Shown: positions 1 through 7,455 of the stretch, one piece after another | Position numbering within the stretch: the first letter of the stretch is position 1 | Layout: each line of letters begins with the position of its first letter | Assembly (NCBI GenBank): GCA_028346125.1 | Contig: JAOMEV010000025.1 | Coordinates: 1 to 39,405, forward strand | Reading direction: 5' to 3' | DNA: 39,405 nt | Origin: Bacteriovoracales bacterium | GTDB lineage: Bacteria > Bdellovibrionota > Bacteriovoracia > Bacteriovoracales > Bacteriovoracaceae | The notes under the pieces: model-generated | What the model saw: the letters and a program-made list of their open reading frames with translations, nothing else | What the model was told of the DNA's origin: nothing | The model's database searches: none | Made by a program: the position numbers and the translations under genes

Positions 1-488
1 TTTTAATTTATTTCTCTAGCTGTAATTTTTCATTTCATTTTTCCTAAAATAAATTTATATTTTATACTTAAAATTCTTAATAATTTTTCAATCCTCATCA
101 ACAAATCCCTAACCGCACTGTCTCTTCAAAGATGTGGTAATACCTTAAATATAATTTAGAGTTATAGCCCTAAATCAAATTTGCTAGTATGAAATTCACA
201 TTTTTGCTTATTAGTAATATTGATCGTGTATACCTCAAACAATGAGGCGGCTTGAAGTGAAGGCCCAACTTTTTATAGATTGTCCTTAACCTTCCATTAA
301 GCATATTTTTACTAAGACCTTTAAAAAATAAATAATTTGATTCCTCACTCCCGTACTTGGGAGCTGCCGATTAGCGAGCATCGAACTTAAATAGAAACTA
401 ACTCTTGCGACAAAACTGCAATTCCCCAGCAGGTGAGTGCAATAATATCAATATGTTAGGATTAGATTTAGACTAAATAAATTTTATT
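1..488. other. Gene-free AT-rich region upstream of tRNA-Cys
   Basis: I see no convincing coding frame here; all six frames are broken by frequent stops. The stretch is very AT-rich except for a more mixed-composition island at about 337-451, listed separately as a possible structured RNA. A short hairpin (CCTCA-AACAA-TGAGG, 232-246) and one GGCC site (262) are also present. No rRNA, SRP RNA or tmRNA landmark was recognised. It may hold the 3' end and terminator of the tRNA transcript, which runs toward it on the minus strand, but no GC-rich terminator hairpin is visible. Confidence 0.6.
337..451. ncRNA. Possible structured RNA or regulatory element, family unknown
   Basis: This is an island of higher GC in AT-rich noncoding DNA. 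Its ends can pair: TTGAT (337-341) with ATCAA (447-451), and CACTC (346-350) with GAGTG (435-439). A competing inner hairpin CTCCC-GTACTT-GGGAG lies at 348-363, and CGAT (368-371) can pair with ATCG (380-383). Mutually exclusive helices would suit a switch, but short pairings arise easily by chance. I could not match it to 6S, RNase P, SRP, tmRNA or a known riboswitch core, and no gene starts directly after it on the plus strand. The strand is undetermined. Confidence 0.2.
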
Positions 489-566
489 TGGAGGTGACAG
501 GCGGATTTGAACCGCCGGCGGTACGGTTTTGCAAACCGTTCTATTGGACCCCTCTAGCATGTCACC
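489..566 (-). tRNA. tRNA-Cys (GCA anticodon)
   Basis: Read on the minus strand, the 7-bp acceptor stem GGTGACA/TGTCACC closes the cloverleaf. The anticodon stem ACGGT/ACCGT holds the loop TTGCAAA with anticodon GCA. The T arm is GGCGG-TTCAAAT-CCGCC, and the discriminator is U, usual for tRNA-Cys. The 3' CCA is encoded (489-491). The D arm is short (CTA/TAG around the loop). A TTGACA promoter lies just upstream, so the gene is probably transcribed on its own rather than from the HU/IHF gene, which lies upstream on the same strand. Confidence 0.93.
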
Positions 567-586
567 TTAGAGCGCAGAGTGGGGTG

Positions 587-615
587 ATAATGTATTAGAA
601 TTATTTAAATGTCAA
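587..615 (-). promoter_or_regulatory. Sigma-70-type promoter of tRNA-Cys
   Basis: On the minus strand a perfect -35 box TTGACA (610-615) is separated by 17 bases from a -10 box CATTAT (587-592). Transcription would begin near 580, about 14 bases before the mature tRNA 5' end. A GC-rich stretch follows the -10 box, like the discriminator of stringently controlled stable-RNA promoters; that regulatory reading is inference. Confidence 0.65.
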
Positions 616-647
616 ACTGATGATTAATAAAACGGTTATGCTCAATA

Positions 648-953
648 TCACGCTTCGCGGATATGATACTTCTCTTTACCTTTATCAACCATGTCTTTAA
701 GTTCTTTTCCTACTTTGAAGAAAGGAACCTTTTTTGGGGGTACAGTTACTTCAAGTCCTGTTTTGGGATTCCTTCCCGTATAGGCCTTATAGTTTCTGTT
801 TGCAAAAGAGCCAAAGCCTCTTATTTCTATTCTGTCGTCGTCGTAAAGGGCACGGATGCATGAGTCGAAAGTGATGTTGATCACTGTTTCTGATTGCTTG
901 TGCGTAAGTTTCGCCTGTTTTTCAAGCGCCGCAACAAGGTCTGCTTTGGTCAT
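648..953 (-). CDS. HU/IHF-family DNA-binding protein
   Basis: This 101-residue protein covers a whole HU/IHF fold. It has N-terminal dimerisation helices, the GFGSF turn at residues 46-50 preceded by RIEIR, and the beta-arm signature GRNPKTG at 60-66, which inserts into the DNA minor groove and bends it. The RIEIRGFGSF stretch is closer to IHF-beta than to textbook HU, but a bacterium of this kind may carry several members, so I leave the subtype open. An 11-residue tail after the usual end (DKGKEKYHIREA) is slightly long. The ATG follows a good Shine-Dalgarno (AGGGGAG). The tRNA-Cys gene lies downstream with its own promoter. Expected role: nucleoid architecture and help for looping at sigma-54 promoters. 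Confidence 0.92.
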   Translation of the reverse strand: MTKADLVAALEKQAKLTHKQSETVINITFDSCIRALYDDDRIEIRGFGSFANRNYKAYTGRNPKTGLEVTVPPKKVPFFKVGKELKDMVDKGKEKYHIREA

Positions 954-1175
954 TGACTACTCCCCTGTAAACGTCCATTTTAAAAGTGTCGCCAAAAGTA
1001 CTCATTCCTAGAGGACAAAAACCGTTCTAAGTATCTAAAATTCCAAAGAATTTATTGTCTAAAACGGCCTATATTTTTGGCGGCATCTTAATTATAAGGC
1101 CCTCCTTTCTTTTGGGCAACATATCGTAATTATTGAACTTTTTGTCACTTTTTACGGAATATTCCTGTCAGGTAT

Positions 1176-1181
1176 TAAAAT
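1176..1181 (+). promoter_or_regulatory. Possible -10 box of a leaderless transcript
   Basis: TAAAAT (1176-1181) is followed by six bases and then the ATG at 1188, so transcription would start on the start codon. No convincing -35 box was seen at 16-18 bases upstream. The nearest purine-rich element (CAGG, about 1169) is too far from the ATG for a good ribosome binding site. Confidence 0.35.
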
Positions 1182-1187
1182 CAATGC

Positions 1188-2822
1188 ATGAAAGGATCGA
1201 CCCTATTTATCGTCCTTTTATCTGTTTGGGGATGCATGAACCAGATAGATTCGGGAGGACGCCCTCTTATAAGAGACTATTCTCTTTACGGCCCTTCGGA
1301 TTCCCATATCTGTAGGGATTATTTAAGTCCTGATGGCACTTTGTGCTATGACAGCTGCCCAGATGATACCCATATTGCTGAGGGCGCAGAAAAGGAAGCC
1401 GCTTATGCTCAGTTGAGGTCTTCTTTGGAAGGGCTTCCTTCAAAAGAAAGGCAGTTTCGAACGGAAAGTATTGAGGCGTCTGTGGGCGTTTGCCTTCCAG
1501 GCGCCGAAATTAAGAGACCCAGCGAAGTCTATGTTCAAAGGACATTTTGCTCTTGTTTGAATGGCAAAAGCGACATTCTCAGTAACTGTAATGCTTTTTG
1601 TGCGAGTAAGGATGTGGACCAACCCACTTTGTATGTGGATGTCGCCTTAGGACCAAATATTACCCTCAATCAAATTTTGGGAAACCTTTATAACTGGTGT
1701 AACCAGGAGATCAGCGATGGAAACGTCTCTCCCAGTTGTAGTCTTAAAGCATGGGATGGTGAAAACACGATGAATATCCCTGTGACGATAAGTGGGAATT
1801 CCTTTACAGCTAACTTATCTCCGCTGGTAAAAAACAAGACCTATGTCATGCATCTTGAGGAGACAACTTCAGGTGCTAAATCCACGAGCTTTCAGATTAG
1901 GAGAATCACGCCCTCAACAGAGGAAGTGGTTTTAGGGCCTTTGCAGATGTGGCCTGTTTCCCAGTATAGCTGCATCACCAGATCGGGAAGTACAACCGAG
2001 GCTGGGGAGTATTATTTAAATGCAGTGAGAGTTCATTACTATTTTCCAAGTATCAATGTGCCTAACCCTCTTCCCCAGGGAAATAACTTTTTGATCTGTC
2101 ATGATACCCAGACTTATGGAAACAATGACAGTTCAGCTTATCCCCGCTTGGAAAAGATCACTCACCACCTTACCCTTTGGAGCTATAACGACGTCCGCTT
2201 TTTTGACCAAGACAATAATCAAAAACCAGATATTAACGATATTCTCCAAAGGCGCCTTGCTGAAGACCATAACGTCACGAGTGAGGTCAACCTTTTCACA
2301 ACGCTGACCTGGCCAAATAGGCCCTCACAGGAGGGTGACGTCGCTCCGAAGTTAGGCATGGTCATGCAACCCTGGATAAATGGGGCAACTGGAAGGACCT
2401 TTTGTCCTAAAAGAGATGACTACCAAAGTGGGGATCCCCTACTTTCACTTTTACATGAAGTTGTAGGTGTCGATACAGAGGCCATTTATATGGCGGAAAG
2501 GGAGCCCCTCGCTCTTTTAAACCATGAAGGAAAATATGTGGGAGCGCCCAGTGATGTTCAGCTTATTAGAGAAAGTCTCTTGAAAAAGATTTGGTTTTAT
2601 TTTGAAAATGGAAGCCCCGTCACACCAGACGATCTCACCGCAACTCAAAGAACCATCATGTACTACTGGCCTGCGGACATAAATTATCCCTACACAAAAA
2701 AGGCCAATCAAAATATTTATATTGTTCGATCTCCGGGTGATATTGGAAAAAGTATCCAATCTTCAATGGGCCTCTCTCCTGCCGATAAACGTTTTGGATG
2801 CATTCCCGTATTAGTTGACTAA
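1188..2822 (+). CDS. Predicted lipoprotein, paralog of the next gene
   Basis: I do not recognise a named family. The 544-residue product opens with a short hydrophobic signal ending VWGC, so Cys16 is a plausible lipidation site although Trp in the lipobox is unusual. The mature part is cysteine-containing and ends with KRFGCIP. It shares, in the same order, many blocks with the protein encoded at 2884-4674: RP-I-DYS near the N-terminus, DTEAIYMAEREP near residue 430, LIRESLLKKIWFYFENG after it, and the GC-P end. The two are clearly tandem duplicates. It is probably the first gene of an exported-protein operon. The start lacks a good ribosome binding site and sits 7 bases after a -10-like box. 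An envelope role is inference. Confidence 0.8.
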   Translation: MKGSTLFIVLLSVWGCMNQIDSGGRPLIRDYSLYGPSDSHICRDYLSPDGTLCYDSCPDDTHIAEGAEKEAAYAQLRSSLEGLPSKERQFRTESIEASVGVCLPGAEIKRPSEVYVQRTFCSCLNGKSDILSNCNAFCASKDVDQPTLYVDVALGPNITLNQILGNLYNWCNQEISDGNVSPSCSLKAWDGENTMNIPVTISGNSFTANLSPLVKNKTYVMHLEETTSGAKSTSFQIRRITPSTEEVVLGPLQMWPVSQYSCITRSGSTTEAGEYYLNAVRVHYYFPSINVPNPLPQGNNFLICHDTQTYGNNDSSAYPRLEKITHHLTLWSYNDVRFFDQDNNQKPDINDILQRRLAEDHNVTSEVNLFTTLTWPNRPSQEGDVAPKLGMVMQPWINGATGRTFCPKRDDYQSGDPLLSLLHEVVGVDTEAIYMAEREPLALLNHEGKYVGAPSDVQLIRESLLKKIWFYFENGSPVTPDDLTATQRTIMYYWPADINYPYTKKANQNIYIVRSPGDIGKSIQSSMGLSPADKRFGCIPVLVD

Positions 2823-2883
2823 TTGCCTTCTATTCTAAGGCCTCCTTCTTTTTCAACCGATTAAAGGTTTCAAAGGAAAATTC

Positions 2884-4674
2884 ATGTTTAATAGAGTCTT
2901 TATATTGTCACTGGTTTGTCTTTTTTCCTCCTGTATTAAATTATTCAGTGACGAGGCCCTTAAAAATAGGCCTATGATTAAAGATTACTCCATTATAAAA
3001 AAGTCCAGTAAATACTGTAAGGAGCTCATTGATCCCCTTGCGACTATGTGCTACCTGGAATGCCCTGAAGGACAGGTTGTTTCCACAGTCAAAGAAAAAG
3101 AAAATCTCCTTTTGGATCTAAAAAAACAGATACAGGAACTTCCCGAGGAAGATCAGGACTTTAGAATTAAAACCTTTGAAGCATCTCGAGGTGTCTGCCT
3201 GGTTAAAGAAGTGAGGCCCACAGGACAGGTTTATTTTCAACCTGGATTTTGTCTTTGTAGAGGAAGCACGGATACCGGAAGAGTCGAACCTGATATGGTC
3301 GGAGGATGGTACGTCAAAAATGTGGCCGGAAGTAATAATAACACTTCTTCAAATGTCACAATAACCTCCTATTGCAAAAGCTATTGTAATTCAAAAAGCG
3401 AACAAAACCCTATGATCTATGTCAAAACAAAGGTTGGGCCAAGCATCCAGCTTAATGAAAAAATGATTGATCTCTTTGGGTGGTGTACGGCCGAACTAGC
3501 GGATGGAGTAACCTCTCCTTCTTGTTCAGCTGTTTTTTACGCTTCAGGAGAAGCGCCCATATCTGTCTCATTAAACAAGGACAGTATAAGTGGCTCAAGT
3601 TTTAAAGTCCTTTTAAACGATAGTATCAGTTATGGAAAACAGTATATTATGAGACTGGAGGTCATCCCTCCCCCTACTGGGCTTAAGTCTCCTGTAAGTA
3701 CAAGCCTTAATTTTATCAGAAAAAAATATGCTCAAAATGACCTGGTTATGGGTCCCCTCAAGGTCATGCCTATTGCTCAGTATAGCTGTTTGGTTCGAAG
3801 TGGGCAGTATTCAAACACAACCAACGAGTTTTATTATCAAAATGCGGCAAGAGTTCACTTTTATTATTCGGCCAACAGAAGACCTTCAAACCTCTCTCCA
3901 GGGGAAACAACTTATACCTGCCACGATTTCCAACTTTATGGCGAAAATGATGGGCCGGGACTTCCAAGATTTGAATTGATGAGCCACCACTTTTCTTTAT
4001 GGAACGCTCAAGACCCTCGTTTCCAGTCGTTAGAAGGAAGCGAAAGTCCTAAAATAAATTCTCTTATCCAAAATGACCTTAATGAATTAACTGGGTCAAC
4101 TGGTAATGAAATCAATCTCTTTTCAAAATTTGACTATGCAGTCAAACCTGCCTCGGCCAATGACGAAAACCCAACCGCAACTTTAGGCTATATTATGCAG
4201 CCTTTTATTAATTCAAAAACAAACAGTCCCTTATGTCCCACAAGAGCAGAATATACAAGTGATACTCCCCTTTTTAAAATTCTAGGAGACTATATAGGAG
4301 CAGATACTGAGGCCATCTACTTTGCTGAAAGAGAACCTGTTCGTTACCTTGTCCAAGAAGAGGGTAAATATACATTAAAGGACACTCCAACTGATGTCCT
4401 TCTCATCAGAGAAAGTCAGCTTAAAAAGATTTGGTTTTTTTATGAAAACGGGCTTCCCATTACAGCAGATGAAACAGCTTCCTTTAATAGAAGCATCAAC
4501 TTTTTCTGGCCGCCAGATTACAACTACCCTCTCATGAAGAAGGCCTATCAAAGAGTCTATACGGTAAAATTACCTCAAAATATTGGAAAGAGTGCTTCCA
4601 GTCAAACTCCCGTTGCATCTTCTTCTAGGGATAAAAGATATGGATGCGTCCCCAAATTAAATGACCCTGAATAG
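2884..4674 (+). CDS. Predicted lipoprotein, tandem paralog of the preceding gene
   Basis: This 596-residue protein of unknown function has a clean lipoprotein signal (MFNRVFILSLVCLFSSC, lipobox FSSC, Cys17). It is a divergent copy of the gene at 1188-2822. Matching blocks include RPMIKDYS, CRG and CNSK cysteine patches, VMGPLKVMPIAQYSC, DTEAIYFAEREP, LIRESQLKKIWFFYENG and a C-terminal KRYGCVP. It is about 50 residues longer, with extra sequence near 135-160 (rich in N and S) and 580-596. The ATG has an AAAGGAAAA ribosome binding site, unlike its upstream paralog. The next gene starts 8 bases after its stop, so the two are co-transcribed. Retained cysteines suggest disulfides outside the cytoplasm. 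Confidence 0.82.
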   Translation: MFNRVFILSLVCLFSSCIKLFSDEALKNRPMIKDYSIIKKSSKYCKELIDPLATMCYLECPEGQVVSTVKEKENLLLDLKKQIQELPEEDQDFRIKTFEASRGVCLVKEVRPTGQVYFQPGFCLCRGSTDTGRVEPDMVGGWYVKNVAGSNNNTSSNVTITSYCKSYCNSKSEQNPMIYVKTKVGPSIQLNEKMIDLFGWCTAELADGVTSPSCSAVFYASGEAPISVSLNKDSISGSSFKVLLNDSISYGKQYIMRLEVIPPPTGLKSPVSTSLNFIRKKYAQNDLVMGPLKVMPIAQYSCLVRSGQYSNTTNEFYYQNAARVHFYYSANRRPSNLSPGETTYTCHDFQLYGENDGPGLPRFELMSHHFSLWNAQDPRFQSLEGSESPKINSLIQNDLNELTGSTGNEINLFSKFDYAVKPASANDENPTATLGYIMQPFINSKTNSPLCPTRAEYTSDTPLFKILGDYIGADTEAIYFAEREPVRYLVQEEGKYTLKDTPTDVLLIRESQLKKIWFFYENGLPITADETASFNRSINFFWPPDYNYPLMKKAYQRVYTVKLPQNIGKSASSQTPVASSSRDKRYGCVPKLNDPE

Positions 4675-4682
4675 GAGAAAAA

Positions 4683-5702
4683 ATGAAGGCCTTTTTATTA
4701 ATTGTCTTTTTTTTATCTGTGGGTACGATACAGGCCCAAAAGATTGGAGAACATCCTATTACAAGTATAAAGTTTCTTAAAAAGAACCCTAAAAAAATGG
4801 AACTGGCCAAACTCTTTTGGAAAACAAGTCCTGTTAATGAAGACAAAATATATAAAAAGCTCGGACTTGAAAAAGAAAATAAGGGAAATTTAAAACTGAG
4901 AGGAAGGTTAACCTTACGTAATGGAATAGGATTTAAAACAAGAAACCCCTACTTCCCAAGGTATAGTTTAGGTCATCAAAAAGGAATGAAAGCTTTTCCC
5001 GGTTTAAAAGATCCCATAAAAAAAAGAAAAATCGAATTTGAAGTCAAACATAAAAAGATAAAATTTTATAATCAGGGCCAAATAACAAGTTGGTTTTTAA
5101 ACCTTGAGAAACGGGGAAGTTCAGAATCTTTAGAAGTTTGCGCCATCAAATTTAAAGATTCATCCGAAACAAAGTATCAATTGAAAACATTTCCAAGCTC
5201 AAAGGCCGCCCAAAAAGAGGGATGGTTTATCACTCATAAGTATAAGTGCGGAACATGCTCTTCTTTAAAAGACCTCGCTGTTTATATGGCAAAACCTGAC
5301 CTCACAGACCCAGTTAGGTTTTGTACAAAAAAACCTACTTTAAAAATGATTAAATCCTGCCTTATGAATAAAGTTGGATTTACCGAAAGATGTTCTGAAA
5401 GCTGGACCTATAATGCTGACCATACGAAAAAAAGATGCATGGGAATTTGTATGAAAGACTATGGGCTCATTAATATTCTCACGAATAATATGCAAGGTTC
5501 AAATGTCGATAAGGATGGCAACCTCAAACCTTGCATTGCTTGTGATGAATATAGATCAGGCCCTGGCTTTAAGTATGCCGCGGCCAGAACAAGAAGATGG
5601 TCAGGGCTTGTTTCTGCCATTAAAAGAGGATCAGATGAAGTTTATAAAATAAATCATTTCAAATATTTTAAAAAAACATCTAACTGGAAATGGTTTGATT
5701 AA
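4683..5702 (+). CDS. Secreted cysteine-rich protein of unknown function
   Basis: This is a 339-residue product with a cleavable signal peptide (MKAFLLIVFFLSVGTIQAQ, cut probably after AQA). The first half is basic and lysine-rich. The second half carries a cluster of cysteines, including CGTCSSLKDLAVYMAKPDL near residue 190, a PVRFC block, CMGICMKDYG, and CIACDEYRSGPGF followed by AARTRRWSG. The spacing of paired cysteines and the conserved-looking blocks suggest a disulfide-stabilised extracellular domain. I have a vague impression that similar cysteine blocks occur in eukaryotic secreted proteins, but cannot verify it. The gene follows the lipoprotein pair by 8 bases with an AGGAGA ribosome binding site and precedes another exported protein by 9 bases. 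Confidence 0.8.
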   Translation: MKAFLLIVFFLSVGTIQAQKIGEHPITSIKFLKKNPKKMELAKLFWKTSPVNEDKIYKKLGLEKENKGNLKLRGRLTLRNGIGFKTRNPYFPRYSLGHQKGMKAFPGLKDPIKKRKIEFEVKHKKIKFYNQGQITSWFLNLEKRGSSESLEVCAIKFKDSSETKYQLKTFPSSKAAQKEGWFITHKYKCGTCSSLKDLAVYMAKPDLTDPVRFCTKKPTLKMIKSCLMNKVGFTERCSESWTYNADHTKKRCMGICMKDYGLINILTNNMQGSNVDKDGNLKPCIACDEYRSGPGFKYAAARTRRWSGLVSAIKRGSDEVYKINHFKYFKKTSNWKWFD

Positions 5703-5711
5703 GGAGAAATT

Positions 5712-6674
5712 ATGAAAATACTTTTTATTTTTTTAGCAGTTTTATCTTTCAATGCCTATTCTGATGCCACGAAAGTCTTTATTAATGACACTTATTGGAA
5801 GAAAAAAATTCCAAACTGGAAAGAATATAAAATTAAAGCTGGATCTAAAACGTTTAACTCACCTGCGTGTTCAACCGTTGCAAATGGTATGATCCAGGGT
5901 CTCACGGCCGAAAGAGCTGCGATAAAGGGAAAAAAAGCAAAACACTGGTACAATGTCGTTTCACCTATTTTTAATTATATAAAATCAGGTTTTATCTATT
6001 ACACAAAACAACGAGGGTTTGAAAAATACAAGGAACTGGTTGAAGAAGCATCAGTTGTTATTGCTGGAAAAGATCATATTGTTAAAACAAAAAGATTTGA
6101 TCATTTTGCCAAAAAAGTTATGAAAAAAGGCCTGGAAGACACAGTCAAACTGAAAAGTGTCGAGCTCACCTCAAATGGAACCTACAGATATATTCCGAAT
6201 GGACAAAATAAAGAGATTACTCTTAAAAAGAGTAATCGACTTCACATTGCCTCAAATCTTCTCTTAGGTGATGCTGCAGGGTTCTTTTGTACTTTTGATT
6301 TTTTGCGTATGAGTGATAATTCTGTTCGTTTTAACAAAGTTAAAATTCTGAAAAAAAATGCTCTTGTAGGAATTTTTCAAACAGGACCTATGAAAAGTCG
6401 TAAGTTTATGGCGGCCGCAAAAAAGTTTGAAGAACTAAGACTCTATGTAAACTTCCTTAAAGAAAAAAAGGAAATTTCAACAAGTGCTGCAGGTTATGCT
6501 CAACACTGGAGAAGAGTGGCCTCTAAAAAGCAGGATAAATTAAGAAAAGGATATGAGAAAAAAATGAAAGTCATCCTTATGGAAGCTGAAGATGAGCTTA
6601 TTGCCTCTCAATTTAATAAGCTTCTTGAAAAAGTAAGTGATGATCACTGGAAAAAAGATTTAGACGAATACTAA
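5712..6674 (+). CDS. Exported lysine-rich protein of unknown function
   Basis: This 320-residue protein begins with a signal peptide (MKILFIFLAVLSFNAYSDA, probable cleavage after AYS or SDA). The mature protein is strongly basic, with many KK pairs, and its last third is predicted helical (about 215-320). It has only two cysteines in the mature part (near 52 and 198), unlike the cysteine-rich upstream product. I recognise no domain. It is the last gene of the four-gene cassette: AAGGAGAAATT gives a good ribosome binding site, and a hairpin follows its stop. Co-transcription with the cysteine-rich protein suggests they act together outside the inner membrane. Confidence 0.78.
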   Translation: MKILFIFLAVLSFNAYSDATKVFINDTYWKKKIPNWKEYKIKAGSKTFNSPACSTVANGMIQGLTAERAAIKGKKAKHWYNVVSPIFNYIKSGFIYYTKQRGFEKYKELVEEASVVIAGKDHIVKTKRFDHFAKKVMKKGLEDTVKLKSVELTSNGTYRYIPNGQNKEITLKKSNRLHIASNLLLGDAAGFFCTFDFLRMSDNSVRFNKVKILKKNALVGIFQTGPMKSRKFMAAAKKFEELRLYVNFLKEKKEISTSAAGYAQHWRRVASKKQDKLRKGYEKKMKVILMEAEDELIASQFNKLLEKVSDDHWKKDLDEY

Positions 6675-6682
6675 AAATCATG

Positions 6683-6715
6683 AGCGCCTCTTACGAGGCG
6701 CTTCCTAAAAAAAAT
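6683..6715 (+). terminator. Hairpin terminator closing the exported-protein cassette
   Basis: The stem AGCGCCTC (6683-6690), loop TTAC and AGCGCCTC's complement GAGGCGCT (6695-6702) give eight perfect pairs directly after the stop at 6674. The following bases are TCC and an A-run rather than a clean T-run, so termination efficiency is uncertain. Confidence 0.6.
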
Positions 6716-6727
6716 TATTTTCTATCC

Positions 6728-6755
6728 TTGACAATATTTTTTTTGAAACTATCTT
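6728..6755 (+). promoter_or_regulatory. Sigma-70-type promoter giving a leaderless transcript
   Basis: A perfect -35 box TTGACA (6728-6733) is followed by 16 bases and a -10-like TATCTT (6750-6755). The ATG at 6762 lies exactly where transcription should begin, and only CCCCC precedes it where a ribosome binding site would be. This makes the next mRNA a strong leaderless candidate. Confidence 0.5.
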
Positions 6756-6761
6756 TCCCCC

Positions 6762-7070
6762 ATGGAAATGATACTTAAAAATCATCGCGCTTTAATCACA
6801 CTTCTTGGACTCTGGGCCTCCCCTTGGTTCCTAGCAAGTGCCCAGGGCCTCCAAAAAAAACATTCAAAATCCTTCATAAAGGCCTTAAAAAAAACAAACG
6901 AATGCTCCTTAGAAGAAAAAGAACTTGATTTAAGTCAACCTTCTATGGAGATTTCCCTTATAAAAGGGACTTATCTTCTAAAAACTATTTTTATTCCATC
7001 TGTTGATTTTTTTCCTGTTGAAAAATACTCCAAAAAACAAACTGGCCTTTCGCCCCCTTTCCTCGCTTAA
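6762..7070 (+). CDS. Small exported protein of unknown function
   Basis: This is a 102-residue product with a predicted N-terminal signal (hydrophobic LITLLGLWASPWFLASAQG, cleavage likely after ASA). The mature part is about 75 residues, lysine-rich, with a single cysteine (ECS). No family is recognised. A second in-frame ATG two codons later (6768) could also serve. There is no Shine-Dalgarno; the promoter geometry suggests a leaderless mRNA. The gene stands 32 bases before the HPF-like gene and may share its transcript, since no terminator lies between them. Confidence 0.6.
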   Translation: MEMILKNHRALITLLGLWASPWFLASAQGLQKKHSKSFIKALKKTNECSLEEKELDLSQPSMEISLIKGTYLLKTIFIPSVDFFPVEKYSKKQTGLSPPFLA

Positions 7071-7101
7071 TTCTTTTTTTTTTATTTAATAAGGAGAGAC
7101 G

Positions 7102-7413
7102 ATGAAAGTTGAAAGGAATTCTATTTCCAAAAAAGATGTTTTGGAGCTTGTAAACAACATAAAGGAGAAGCTTAAAAAAAGTAATCCAAAAATCAATTTG
7201 ATTAAAGTGGATTTAAAAAAAGACTCTTATTTCTACAAAGTAAAAATTGAAATGAGAGAAAAAGCGTTTCATTTTATATGTGAAAAAAAGGATGTTCTTT
7301 GGAAAAAGGCCCTTTTTTCAACATATAAGTCAATTTTGAAAAAAATGAGACAACAGAAAAAACACGTCAAAAAGAAAACCCGCCTAGATTTTCACTATTT
7401 AAATATTGCCTAA
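7102..7413 (+). CDS. Possible divergent ribosome hibernation factor (HPF/RaiA-like)
   Basis: This 103-residue cytoplasmic, very basic protein (over twenty-five lysines) has the general plan of short HPF/RaiA proteins: an amphipathic helix (about 10-28), a beta-strand pair (KVDLKKDSYFYKVKIEMR), then FHFICEKKDVLWKKALFSTYKSILKKM, resembling the strand plus helix in which HPF proteins show a D-x-Y-x-A-I-D pattern, and a basic K-rich tail. Here that pattern is degenerate (KDVLWKKAL). The assignment is from fold-like pattern only and could be wrong. The ATG has a strong AAGGAGAG ribosome binding site, and an intrinsic terminator follows the gene. If correct, it would bind and inactivate ribosomes in non-growing cells, such as an attack phase. 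Confidence 0.6.
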   Translation: MKVERNSISKKDVLELVNNIKEKLKKSNPKINLIKVDLKKDSYFYKVKIEMREKAFHFICEKKDVLWKKALFSTYKSILKKMRQQKKHVKKKTRLDFHYLNIA

Positions 7414-7427
7414 AATTCCTATCTTTT

Positions 7428-7455
7428 GAGGTCCTGAAAGGGACCTCGTCTTTTT
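7428..7455 (+). terminator. Intrinsic terminator after the HPF-like gene
   Basis: GAGGTCC (7428-7434), loop TGAAAG, GGACCTC (7441-7447), then GTCTTTTT: seven perfect pairs and a T-run. It overlaps the end of the convergent HTH-CheX gene and works on the plus strand only, because the opposite side lacks a T-run. Confidence 0.85.

Noticed and set aside
1038..1053. Short inverted repeat AAATTC-CAAA-GAATTT upstream of the HU/IHF gene
   Set aside because: An AT-only six-pair repeat in AT-rich DNA is likely by chance; no link to a promoter could be shown.
1133..1315. Alternative 60-residue frame overlapping the first lipoprotein
   Set aside because: It has no ribosome binding site and overlaps the start of a clearly coding, paralog-supported gene.
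1334..1348. Sigma-54 promoter-like TGGCAC inside the first lipoprotein gene
   Set aside because: The GG-to-GC spacing is eight bases rather than ten, and it lies inside a coding region.
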